DNA of 64,000 nucleotides from Druceiella hillmani (Eukaryota; Arthropoda; Insecta; Lepidoptera; Hepialidae). Within the stretch, counting starts at the first letter, position 1, and each line of letters begins with the position of its first letter. The DNA lies in contig JAYKKI010000038.1 of assembly GCA_039881145.1 (NCBI GenBank), positions 1,995,001 to 2,059,000 of the forward strand, written 5' to 3'. The translations under genes and the position numbers were made by a program. The notes beneath the pieces were generated by a model, which did not search any database, was not told the origin of the DNA, and worked only from the letters and a program-made list of their open reading frames with translations. This document shows, one piece after another, positions 21,981-32,230 of the stretch.

Positions 21981-22180
21981 CACCTTCTAGAAATTTCTAG
22001 AACAGTCTGAACATTCGAGAGCATTCCACAACATTACAGAACACTCCGGAATATTCTATAATATTTGAGAATAGTTCAGAACGTTCGGGGATATACTGGA
22101 ATATCTCAGATCATTATGGAACAGTCCAGTACACTCTAGAATGTTGTGGAATGTTCCGAAACATTGTGGACCATTCAAAG
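21981..22180. promoter_or_regulatory. Heat-shock-element-like decamer array
   Basis: Twenty consecutive 10-bp units with consensus close to ACATTCTAGA. The first two are offset by one base, the rest keep strict 10-bp register. Tandem copies of this unit read GAAnnTTCnnGAAnnTTC, the binding pattern of heat-shock factor trimers, with inverted nGAAn blocks every 5 bp. The array ends about 240 bp upstream of the first ATG (22421) of the Helitron ORF. Established knowledge: HSF binds alternating nGAAn units. Inference: the array served as a stress-responsive promoter element of the Helitron. Confidence 0.7.
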
Positions 22181-22420
22181 CCTTTTTTGTATGGGTGAGG
22201 TTACCCATTAGTTGCGGTACGTAAAGCAAGATCCGTCGTGGATTTGAACGTCAGTTTCTATCAGTAAAAAGCAGTGAATAAATAAAAACAAACAGTGAAG
22301 TGTGAGTAATCAAAATGATATAGTGACTGAATTTAAATTGAAAATAAAACTATGAAATGTGTTTAAAGAGTACTTAGTGTATTTATTAATAAAACGTTGA
22401 TTTAATTTATATTTTATACA

Positions 22421-23400
22421 ATGCCCAAACGTAAAAGAGGAGGAGATCTTACCTTGAAAAGATCTTAGCGAAAAAAGGAAACAGTGAAAGAGCGCGAAGC
22501 AGGTTTATGTTCCCGAAGAATGAGAATGAGTACCGTGAGAAGCAACGAAACCGAAGGATCACGAAATGAACGAATTGAAGAATGGAGAATTGCGACACAA
22601 TCTTATGAAAAAAGACTGCGAACGCAAGCCACCTATGAAAATATCACCCTACGCAAAGCGCGGACGAAGACAAGTAAAAAGTATAACCTACCAAATGAAG
22701 AATTCTACTACGACCCGGCAAAAGAATCCAACAAACACCAACACGTCGTAATCGGAAAATGGATAATCAATGATGATCGCGTATCGAAGGTGGATCATTG
22801 GTTATCGGCCTTACCCTCGTAGGAAGTCCAAGATACATGCATGAATATACTCAAGATGCCATGACCTAGGAAGGAAAATATGAATGATCTGACCTCATTG
22901 TAACATTCGCATGCAAATTATCGTAGCCGGTAATTAAAGAACTACTAATATATGGACAAGCCGCCATGGATCGACACGATATAATAGCCCGAATTTTTCG
23001 ATAAAAAAAGTAATATGATTTATTAAAGTCATCACAAAATACCACATCTTTGGAACCGTTAGGTGCTGGATGTACACAATCGAATGGAAAAAACAAAGAC
23101 TGCCTCACTCACAAATCTCATATGGCTACGCGACAGAATTCATCCTACCGATATCGACATAAAAATCCAAACTTAATTTCCCATTTCACAAGAAGATCTG
23201 GAGCTATTCAACATAGTTGTGAAAAACACGATTCACGGACCAAGCGGGCCATTAAACTCCAATTCGCAATATATTAATGATGGAAAATATATAAAAAAAT
23301 ACCCAAAACCATATTTCGATGACAGACAAACCGCATATGATGGCTATCCCAAATACAGAAGATGATCACCCAAAAAAAGTAATTTTTTTGTCTGGAAAAA
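22421..23400 (+). pseudogene. Helitron Rep/helicase N-terminal remnant
   Basis: Remnant of the N-terminal part of a Helitron rolling-circle replicase. It begins MPKRKRGGDL at 22421, hits an in-frame stop at about 22466 and continues in the same frame through a basic segment with SRNERIEEWRIATQSYEKRL to FYYDPAKESNKHQHVVIGK, a stretch I recognise from the start of Helitron ORFs. After a frameshift near 22755, later frames give WLRDRIHPTDIDI (about 23120-23160) and IHGPSGPLNSNSQ, KYIKKYPKPYFDD and YDGYPKYRR (23226-23365), matching the Helitron_like_N domain. The Rep HUH motif and the helicase are absent. Frameshifts and deletions make it dead. Confidence 0.8.
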
Positions 23401-24761
23401 ATGCAAAAGAAAACATTTTATATATGCTTCTAAATTTCATTAATTCGACTTTATTCTAAATTCATCTTCAAAAGCACTGACAAGTATATTTCGTATAACG
23501 ATTCCAATATTTAGCTAATAACTATTATAATCATGTAATAACTAACTTGTAATTTATTAAACTTTTGAAATTAATCAATAGTATTCAATAAATATTTTAT
23601 TGTTAAGCAAAAAATGCTTAACATTAGTGTAAAAAATTATAACAATACATTAAGCAGGTAATTCTTATATATTTCCAAAATAAACCTGCATAAAATATAT
23701 TCCTATATCTAATTCTTTAATTGGTCGTGCCTAATTCTGATTCTGCAGAAAATAATTTTTCCAATTATGTATTACTGAAGTAAACAAATATATTTTATAA
23801 GTTTTAAGTTGATCAGAAATAAATTAACAGATTTATACAGCGCGCCTGTGACTTTTCCAAGCAGGTAGACGCGGGCTATTTGAACGTGTGCGTACAATAA
23901 CAACAGTCTATTTTCTGGGTAGATGAATAAATTTTACGTGTTGTATATTACATGGTAAAAAAGTGAATAAAAATCAAGAAATTGTGTTATTTCGCTGAAG
24001 ACTCGTCTTGAAATTTTTATATCATTTTACTACCATATACTAATTTTAAAATTCACAATCGTTTTTTTTTTAAATTTAAAACTAATTTCTTCCTAATTTT
24101 GGTTCCTTGTTTTAAGATGTGTAAATTTTATTATTTTCTCCAGTCTTCTAAATACTCTACTTGAATGAAACTATGAAAATTAAAACTTCCATCGCAAATT
24201 AAAATATTCACTTAAAACTACCCCAATTTTCTCTCCTGCGATAGAAATAAGAAAATGTGCATTACGTATATTTACTTCTTTTATTTAATTAAAAGTTACT
24301 TATTGTAATCACGGTCTTAAAGACATCCTTTTTGGTCAAAAATGATACTTTTTTTACTATTCCACATAAGCACAATTCTATAAGAGTATAAAACTTAAAT
24401 GCATAATATTCACAGCAAATAATATTACTTATTGTCGAAGTTACAATTACTTCTATTTCTTTAAGGTTTAAAATAATAATACATTTCTACCCTACATATT
24501 ACCAATTATTTAAACAACGATAATAAATATCAAGTTTAATACAAGATGAATTACTTTATTATGTTACTGAAAAAATTAAACTTAAAAAAAAAGTTAAAAA
24601 TTAAACTTAATGCATTTTTCTTTTTGATGGCAATGTCTATAGATCTTAATACAGGCCATCTGATAGATATATAGACCGTGTACCACGTGGCGTTGAATAA
24701 TTTCTATGTACGTTGAACACAGATTAGCATAGTGGTTTTTAAAGAGTTGATTTGATGATTT
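23401..24761. other. AT-rich non-coding stretch
   Basis: No gene or named repeat. A small GC-richer patch at 23840-23920 has no recognisable frame. Confidence 0.4.
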
Positions 24762-25024
24762 TTATGCCCCGTCCATACGCTTGGCAAACAATGGCAAACA
24801 GCAAACACCTTCATGTGGATGGATATTTGTATGTGTTTGCCTGTTCCTGTTTGTGTTTACCACTGTTCGGGGTCGGTGTCGGTTTTTCTTCACAGATCAA
24901 AGGCTGTTTGACAAACAGTTCGCGGTGTTTCCATACGCTTGGTAAACGTTTAGTGCCGCGCGCGAGCTTACGGGTGGTGGACGTATCGCATCGATACCAT
25001 AGCAGCAGTTTTTGGCGCGATATC

Positions 25025-28000
25025 ATGTCCGATTGGTCAGAAGATACAACTCTTTGTTTTTTAGAAGCGTATCAAAATGAGCCCTGCATTTGGAATTCGA
25101 AAGACATTAACCACAAAAATAGGCAGAAGGTCCACGATGCGTGGACCCGCATTAGTGTGATAATGAATAAAAATGTGAAAGAATTAAAACATAAAAAAGA
25201 AATATTAATGGCTACGTTCAGGAGATACTTCAAAAAAAAACAAGACTCAATTCGTTCTGGTGCAGGTTGGTTTTGACTATTATTACTTTTTTATCATGAC
25301 TTGGAATTTAGAGCTGCTTTTTTGTTTTGAGAGATAACATGCTTAATAATTAGGAGCTTATTCTTAGTGCTACTATCGCCACACAGCCTGAACGATAGAT
25401 AAAATTTTTCATTAAATGTTGAATTTCACGTATAATTGCGTACCTATTCCAACACTTTTTTCTTTCATGAATCTGATAAATGTGTCTTATGTTTTAGGAG
25501 CAGACGATATCTATAGACCCATATGGTTTGCTTATGACCTAATGGAATCATTTTTGGGGCCGGTGTATACAAGCACAAATAATATAAATACAGAGGTAAG
25601 TAAAACTATAAATATTTTTCGTAGTGGTTTATTTAATCTAATAGGTACATATTGTATCAAAATAGATATACACAAACTTTCTATGCTAACTTACTAATAA
25701 TATGAACTATGTAATAATAAGACCTGTCTGTCGCACTCACGTAAAAGTCAATATCCTTATTCATACGTTGGGCAATATAATTTAATCTATTTCACTAATA
25801 CGCGGTTGAGACAAGTTCTTTTTAGCCTTGGGGATTGTAAGCAGGTAACATGTCTTCAACAAGACTAGGCATATCTATGTTGGTTCGAATATTGTTAAAG
25901 CAAGATTTGTACGAGTCACGGAGGAGCAATTCCTTAATGCGATTAAGTACATTGACTCCGTTTGGAATATTTTTCCTTTGACCAGCTTGTAGCCAGGGGG
26001 TACTCGCTTCATGGCTTGCAAGAGATTTCTCTTTTGCCCGCGGACAAACTTATAGCAGTCGTTCCTCTTGTAAACGTGTAGATGGTGCTTTGTTTCGTCG
26101 CGTGTAGGCATCACCGCCATCTTAGGCCGATCGTCAATGATTTTTTCAATTAATTTAGCTATTTGTTTATCCTTATCTTTCATCAGAGAAATCAACTCGG
26201 AAATTTGATTTTGATTTATTTGCGGAGAAACGTACGCGCCCGTTTTTTTGATGGTGGGCAGCACTTCCTCGTAAACGAAACGCATAAACTTTTTTGCTTG
26301 CAATTTATTTGAACGCGCTAGTAGAGCGTAGATACCGGGCAATATCCGATACAAATAGCGTCTCTGGATGCCAGTTTGATGGCGTTTCAAGTTGGGCCGT
26401 GAACGGGCCCAACTTGTTCCATGTATATTTCCATTCATCCGGAACAACTCTGTAAGCTTTTTTAACATTATCATAGCCCAAAAGTAAAGCAAACTCTTTC
26501 AGTTTACAATAAATATTATTGTCCGTCATGATATACGCCCAACATTTGAAATCACTGCCCTCGTCACCGAGTTTGGCTAACGGAAAATTGAAACGTTGCA
26601 AAGACATGACGCTCGATGCTATCTTATATAATAAGCACCACAACTTTTCACTTTGTACTCTAATATTGGGCGAATTTTATTAATTTAAATTCAAATTAAA
26701 ATAATCAATGACCTATAGGTATACATTTTCAATTATTAAATTAATATAATATGCTATGTCGACCTACAAAAATATGAAGTGAATTCTTCTCTTATCTGTT
26801 TGGCGTGCACGGCTGACTTACGTGGTATGTTTGGAACATCCTGAATTGCATTATAACAACTGTTGTAGTTTCGCCAAGATCCAGGTGTTATTAGTTGGCC
26901 ATTTCCATTAATTACATCAAAAGTTCCTGGAGGAGTATATCTTTCTGGGAAGTTTTTCCTTAGGAAGTTATGTATTAACACACAGGTCATTGTAATGTGT
27001 GATACAGTACTCGGATCTAAATCAATTGGGCGACGATAAATTCGAAATACTGATATTAAAACTCCAAATGTGTTTTCTACTACCACCCGAGCTTTCGATA
27101 AGTTTTGATTAAATATTCTTTTTGGTGAACCAACGTTATGCTGTCCTGGGTAGGGTTTCATAACATGCTCACTTAATGCAAAAGCGCCGTCGCCTAAGAA
27201 AACGTACGGCACATCAATATTCGATCCAGGAAGTGGGCATGGTGTAGGAAAATCTATTTCGTTTCTAGAGATATTTTGCCATAGTAACGAATTATTAAAA
27301 ACGCCACCATCACTGATTCTACCTTGGCATCCTATATCTGCAAATATAAATTTGTAATTGGCATCAACTAACGCCAAAAGAACGATGCTAAAGGTTTTCT
27401 TATAGTTAAAATACTCCGTTCCGCTATGAGGTGGATTATCTATAACAATATGTTTGCCATCTATGGAACCCAGGCAGTGCGGAAATTTTCTTCTATATCC
27501 TTTTTCAATATTCATCCAAGCATCTTTCGTTGATGGTATCTGAAATAAAAATTGAAACAATGTGAGATACAACGATAATAAACTAAACTAATAACATTTT
27601 CTAATTTTTTAGGAAGTGCAATCACAAGAAATGCTGAATGAAAGTGCAGCTTTAGCGGAAAAAGGAGAAGATGTAGATGGTAGTGACTCGAGGCACTCGT
27701 CAACTCGACTTCAGGGCACTCGTCAACTTTGCAAACATCAAAACCACCAACTTCCCGTCGTCGTCCTGCTAAAGATATAGCTGAACGGCAGATGTCTTTA
27801 GCTTTTGGGCAATTAACCAATATGTTAGCCAAAAAAGAACCTCAACCGCCACTAAAGGAAGAAGATGAATGCGAACTATATGGAAATTTGTTAACCCAAA
27901 AGTTGCGAGAACTGCCTTCTGATGACAGAAAACTGATGATGTGTGACATAGATACTTTATTTGTTAATAGAATTAAGGAGAAAACCATATCATCCTATCA

Positions 28001-28316
28001 CTCAGTCCCATACCAAATGCGCATAACTTCACCAATGCCAAACCGGCCGTCAACCTCCCAAATATCCTATTCCGAACTTCTTTCGAATACATCCCCTCAT
28101 CTAAACCGTCCATCGCCTTCCCCTACGGCGCACTCTGAAACATCGAGTTCTCAAAGCATTCAATCCCATTATATCTCCCAACCGGACTTAACAAATTATG
28201 CAACTCCCAACATTAAAATTATATCCAACGAATTAATTGCACCACAAACAGGACAAAATATTATTAATAAAACATTACTTAAAACTTACGAAGACTTTGA
28301 TAACTATCAAAAATGA
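25025..28316 (+). pseudogene. Harbinger MADF/BESS accessory gene, frameshifted
   Basis: Second protein of the Harbinger, probably the DNA-binding partner that brings transposase to the TIRs, the role Myb/SANT or MADF proteins play in this superfamily. Exon 1 25025-25265, exon 2 25498-25595 (donor GTAAGT), exon 3 27613-28316. Exons 1 and 2 give a MADF domain (MSDWSEDTTLCFLEAYQNEP; AWTRI; SGAGADDIYRPIWFAYDLM). Exon 3 ends in a BESS-like segment (ECELYGNLLTQKLRELPSDD) and a Ser/Pro-rich tail. A 23-bp tandem duplication around 27692-27737 shifts the frame in exon 3, so the C-terminal half is out of frame. The large intron 2 holds the BRO gene and the last transposase exon on the other strand. Start chosen at MSDWS, where MADF homology begins. 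Confidence 0.8.
25875..26607 (-). pseudogene. BRO-domain (baculovirus-repeated-ORF-like) gene, frameshifted
   Basis: Member of the BRO family of DNA-binding proteins, best known from baculoviruses and other large insect DNA viruses. Start chosen at MSLQRF (26607). The N-terminal BRO-N domain shows FALLLGYDNVKKAYR and ETLFVSD. After a 1-nt frameshift at about 26337-26343, the other frame gives the end of BRO-N (FMRFVYEEVLPTIKKTG), then a polar, coiled-coil-like segment and a C-terminal domain containing ETKHHLHVYKRNDCYKFVR, ending at 25875. About 244 codons in all if the break is ignored, in the lower range for BRO proteins. It lies inside the Harbinger TIRs, 147 bp beyond the transposase stop and on the same strand, so it is cargo or a third element gene. 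Its role is unknown. Confidence 0.75.
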
Positions 28317-28986
28317 ATAATATTAAATTATTCATTTTTTAAAGTTTTCGTAGTTTCGGTTTTAATTTTTCACAATTAACGCATAATGTAAAAATATAAA
28401 TAAATATATTACAAAAATGTATGGTCTTTTAATAAACTGAAATAAAAAATGCCTTACCTTTATTTCGTCTCTCAACACTTGGTTAATAGCATTGCAGACT
28501 TCAGGTATGATTTTTGATATTATTTGGGGGGATACTTTGAACAAATAGTGTAAACTTTTATAACTGTCACCACTTGCGATGAATCTTAATGTTATTGCTA
28601 GACGATATTTAGCCGGTATGGCGTCTCTGAAGTCAGTATCTTGCTTCGAAATTAGAGGTGAAATTTTGTTTAGCAAATATTCAAAATCTGCAAAACTCAT
28701 ACGACAAAAGTTGTGAAACTGTCCTGATGGTTCATAAAGCAGCTCACTAAATTTTTCTTCTATAAATTCTCTAAAACAAAAAAACGTAAATTAAATAATA
28801 CCTACACTGAAAATATACCCTATTTGTATTACTACGTAATTATATTACTTACCTTGTACGATTTTTGTGAATTTTTATCATCCACCAACGCCTTCGTCTT
28901 CTTCTTTTGAGTTCATTTTGTTTAAATTTAAAATAAAAATAAGTCAAACCGAAAGTGATAGCTGCCACAAGCTCGTCGTCCGCCAT
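26754..28986 (-). CDS. PIF/Harbinger transposase (DDE nuclease), intact
   Basis: Cut-and-paste transposase of the Harbinger. Three exons: 28986-28853, 28770-28458 and 27539-26754. Splice sites are GT..AG (donors GTAAGT and GTAAGG) and phases fit, giving 410 codons without interruption. It starts MADDELVAAITFG with an Arg-rich basic patch. The middle has an HTH-like region (FADFEYLLNK; LAITLRFIASGDSYKSLHYL). The DDE_Tnp_4 nuclease follows: GSIDGKHIVI, GCQGRISDGGVFNNS, FLGDGAFALSEHVMKPYPGQ and ARVVVENTFGVL, holding the expected acidic catalytic residues. Intron 2 contains the last exon of the accessory gene in antisense. Length and motifs look complete, so this copy could still encode active enzyme. 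Confidence 0.92.
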
Positions 28987-29117
28987 ATTTGCCGATTCAC
29001 AAAATACTAAACACGTTCGTAAGCGTGAGGATGACTGTTTGTGTTTGATGATTGTGGTCGATGTTTGGAACTTTGTTTGTGTTTGTGGCATACACCAAGC
29101 GTATGGACGGGGCATTA

Positions 29118-30229
29118 CATAATATTTATCAACAAATCTCCAAAACATTTTAAGTTTTCACTTGCTTAACTGTTCCGTTAATTTATCTGTTATGAAATAC
29201 TTTGCGATTATACTTGATTAAATTATTATTATTTTATAGAAACAGGAATGACAAAGTTTTAAAATTATGGCATTCATTTCACTGTAGAAACAATAAGGAA
29301 ATAAAAGTTTCTGCTTTCATAAATGTGATGTTAATAAATTGTTGCCGGGCATGATGCTGACGAACAGCTGAACGTAGCTGAAGTTTAGAACACTGGATGT
29401 GGGTAGAATCGTGACTTGAATGAAGTATCAAAGTTTTTTTAAGGAAGTTCGAATAAGTTGGAAATAACAGACCGCAGTATTTTCTGCCGTTTGCTGGAAA
29501 TTAATTATTCGCATTGAATTTTGTTTCTAATTTTAAACTTTTACTTGTTTTTTTGCTTTTCGATGCTCGAGTAGATTAATGAAAGCGTTTTTCGTTTAGA
29601 ATTTCATGTATTTTCAAGGGAGTTTATTTCATTCTTTTGATGGAAATTAACATTCCGACTCTTCTATTTTTCAGAATAGGTTAACTTATGTTACATAAAT
29701 TATATTAATTAAATTATGTTTAAATTTTCACGTTAAAATATTTATTTATTTTTTAGACATATTCTTTTCACTTAAAACTTAACCAGCAGAATTAATATAA
29801 CATAATTCTTATCTCTAAACGTAAGGAACTGACACTATAAACATGAAAACTTTCATTACTGTGTTTGCTAAGTTTTTTTGTGCATGTAGCATTGTTCATA
29901 TAGTTTTTAAACTTAGAAAATTATTGAAAATATCCGTAATACAATAATTTGCTTAAATTGTTGACTTTTAAATGTGTTTGCAGAGAAAAATAGTTTCGTT
30001 TTGGAATCATTTATAACTTTCAACAGGCGTACTCGAAATGAATGTTGATATTTACTCATTACAATACTTTTCTTCCGGGTTTTCAATCAACATCCTTTTT
30101 AATCGATAAGAAGATTATTCTATAATACTTAATAAATATCGAATAAGGAAAACATTCTGTCTGTCTGAGAAAATTGACTATGAGAAACTTTTGTCACAGT
30201 CACTTTTCTCGGACATCCCTTGATGTAGA
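29118..30229. other. AT-rich non-coding stretch
   Basis: No gene or named repeat recognised. Confidence 0.4.
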
Positions 30230-30745
30230 AAACTTGAATTTTGATACATCTATAATGCATTCTAAAGTATAAATATTATAAGAATGAAGAAAAATCATAT
30301 GACATTGTTTGAGGTGTCAAATACAGTGGTCAATTATTAATTTCATTTACCATATCAATTGAAAGAGCAATTTGAAAGAATTCTTCGATATATTTTTCAA
30401 AATTTCAGGCAAAGTATTTCGGGTAAAGGTATGCAAGATAAAAGTAGAAGAAAGTCAAAAGTGTAAGAAAAGCGGGTTACTAGAAGTGTATAAAAAGTTT
30501 AACAGAAAACAATAGTGATAATTCTGAAGTCTGAGATATTTATGATGTATTTGCGTCACATAGTTTTTGAGATATTTACGCCTGAGATATTTACACCTGA
30601 GAAAGGTGTAAATATCTCAGGCGTAAATATATTAGATAATATGTTTATGATGTAAAATAATAATAATATTTTGATGACAGTTTAATTGAAAAGTAAGCGT
30701 AGAACTCTCGTAGTGCAAGTTCTACTCGTACTTGACAAATTTAAT
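30230..30745 (+). repeat. Dispersed repeat family R, copy 2
   Basis: Aligns in blocks with 14990-15315 and 33090-33435: GTTACTAGAAGTGTATAAAAAG near 30476, TTACGCCTGAG, and CAAGTTCTACTCGTACTTGAC near 30717. This copy contains a perfect 27-bp palindrome (30572-30630) that the other copies lack. Confidence 0.45.
30572..30630. repeat. Perfect 27-bp inverted repeat (hairpin)
   Basis: The arms 30572-30598 and 30604-30630 are exact reverse complements around a 5-base loop. Each arm also contains two direct copies of ATATTTAC. It is the most stable short cruciform or hairpin in the window. A single family-R arm sequence near 33260 (TTTTACGCCTG) is not palindromic, so the inversion is specific to this copy. 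Confidence 0.85.
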
Positions 30746-31243
30746 GTTATCCCTACAAAACTGTCTAATAATCTTTTAATAACATTAATGGATATAAACA
30801 TTTTTAAAATTTAGTAGTTTTGTATGATGTTTTGAAACTTTGTCGCAATAAAATCACAAAAGTTTAGTTATGATTCATCGGTAAATTTGAAAAGAGAGGA
30901 AACGATTTGCTTTATTACGATATGTAGCTCGCTTTTAATTGCATCGGAGTAAGTCATGTACAATATTATAAAAGAAAATGTTAATCAGTAAGTCATGTAG
31001 TGCCGAGCGTATGTTTTCATATAAATATTCACAGAGAACTCTAAAAAGTTTGGGCGTTTAAAGAAAATAGAAATTCTAATGAGCCAGAGAAATATTGGCG
31101 GAAATAGTAAAATAATTAAAACTGTATCAAATTTTTAGAATTTTATCTGGAGTTATATAAATGTTCTCCAATTTGGGGCAAATTTTCTTCTCTTTTGGGT
31201 CCCCTTTTTTAAGCAGTGGCAGAAGATCAACGTGAACGTAATA

Positions 31244-32228
31244 CGAGGGGCGGATGAAAAGTTCTGACCCTAAGGTATTACAAAATGTTGATAGAAATGT
31301 AAAAAAAATTATTTTTCAATGTAATTTGCCTCTACTTCAATATACTTCTTATATTTATTAAAAAGGGCTTTTAACCCGGTCAAAAAATATTCGCCGTTTT
31401 TGTCTTAGAAATGTTCATTTACGGCCGTCTTCATTTCTTCGTCACTGGAAAATCTCCGTCTTCGGAGGTCATTTTTCAAATTTGGAAAGAAGAAATAATC
31501 ACTAGGAATCTGGTCTGGATTGCAGAGCGTTTGGTTGATTTCTCAAAAAACAAATCCTGTTCCAGTGAGGGCACGCCTTGCGACTCGGGCAGTGTGGGCG
31601 GGCATTGTCTTGCAAAAACAGGACTCCTTTTGCTAGTTTGCCTCTCTTTTTCTCGACAACCACTTGACGCACTTTTGTAAACAATGCGGCGTAATAGTAT
31701 ACGTTCATTACAGTATATTTCAGGAAGGTAGCCGAAGAACAAAATTCCTTGACAATCCCAAAAAACAGTGGCCCTGAGCTTGGACGCCGATCTTTCCACT
31801 TTGAACTTCCGTGGCGGCTTTTCTCCCTTTTCTATCCACTGCATTGACTCCTGTTTTGTCTCCGGATCGTACTGTCGAATCCATGTTTCATCAACAGTGA
31901 CAAGATGAGAAAAAACATCGTCAGGACTATAGCCACAGATGTTCAAAAAGTCCTGCAAAGTTGTGACTCAATGCTGCTTGCCCAGCGGCGTAAGCATTTT
32001 CGGCATCCATCGCACGCACACCTTTTTCACGTGCAAATGATTATGCAAAATGTCGCCGATTCGTTCTTTGCTAATACCCATGGCTTCAGCTGTCTGGCAC
32101 AACTTAATTCGCTGATCACAAGTTTTTTCACTTTTTCAATGTTTTTTTAGGTAACGGCGCTATTTGGGCGTCCTGATCTGGGATCATGTTCGAGCGACTT
32201 AAGCTCAAAACTTTTCGGCCGCCCCTCG
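31244..32228 (-). mobile_element. mariner element, internally deleted
   Basis: A 985-bp mariner with ~28-bp imperfect terminal inverted repeats (CGAGGGGCGG..GAAAAGTT at both ends) and TA outside each (31242-31243, 32229-32230). It is shorter than the ~1.3 kb usual for mariners because the N-terminal DNA-binding part of the gene is largely missing. Confidence 0.88.
31300..32190 (-). pseudogene. mariner transposase, dead
   Basis: Minus-strand remains of a DD34D transposase. The surviving N-terminal part resembles GISKERIGDILHNHLHVKKV spread over two frames. The catalytic core has TVDETWIRQYDPETKQ, KLRATVFWDCQGILFFGYL and LFLQDNARPH. Further on come PSDYFFFPNLKNDL and the usual C-terminus (SSDEEMKTAVNEHF; YKKYIEVEANYIEK) near 31300-31440. 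All three catalytic aspartates can be found, but in different frames, with at least three frameshifts or stops and loss of most of the paired helix-turn-helix region. Not functional. Confidence 0.85.
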
Positions 32229-32230
32229 TA

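Larger units (their letters stand above)
24765..29114. mobile_element. Complete PIF/Harbinger transposon (A)
   Basis: A 4,350-bp element with perfect 20-bp terminal inverted repeats (TGCCCCGTCCATACGCTTGG) and TTA target duplications at 24762-24764 and 29115-29117. Perfect TIRs and identical 3-bp duplications suggest a fairly recent insertion. It carries three genes: a MADF/BESS-type gene on the plus strand, and a BRO-domain gene and the transposase on the minus strand. Subterminal DNA on both sides is dense in CAAACA/TGTTTG, a possible transposase-binding repeat. Confidence 0.93.

Noticed and set aside
24752..25024. Upstream extension of the MADF frame to a Met at 24752
   Set aside because: This Met lies outside the transposon and the extension covers the TIR; MADF homology starts at 25025.
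25266..25276. Reading the MADF exon through to the stop at 25276
   Set aside because: MADF homology continues precisely across a GT..AG intron (25266-25497), so the stop is intronic.
28987..29148. Upstream extension of the Harbinger transposase frame
   Set aside because: It runs through the right TIR to a Met outside the element; the MADDEL start at 28986 fits the element and the layout of copy B.
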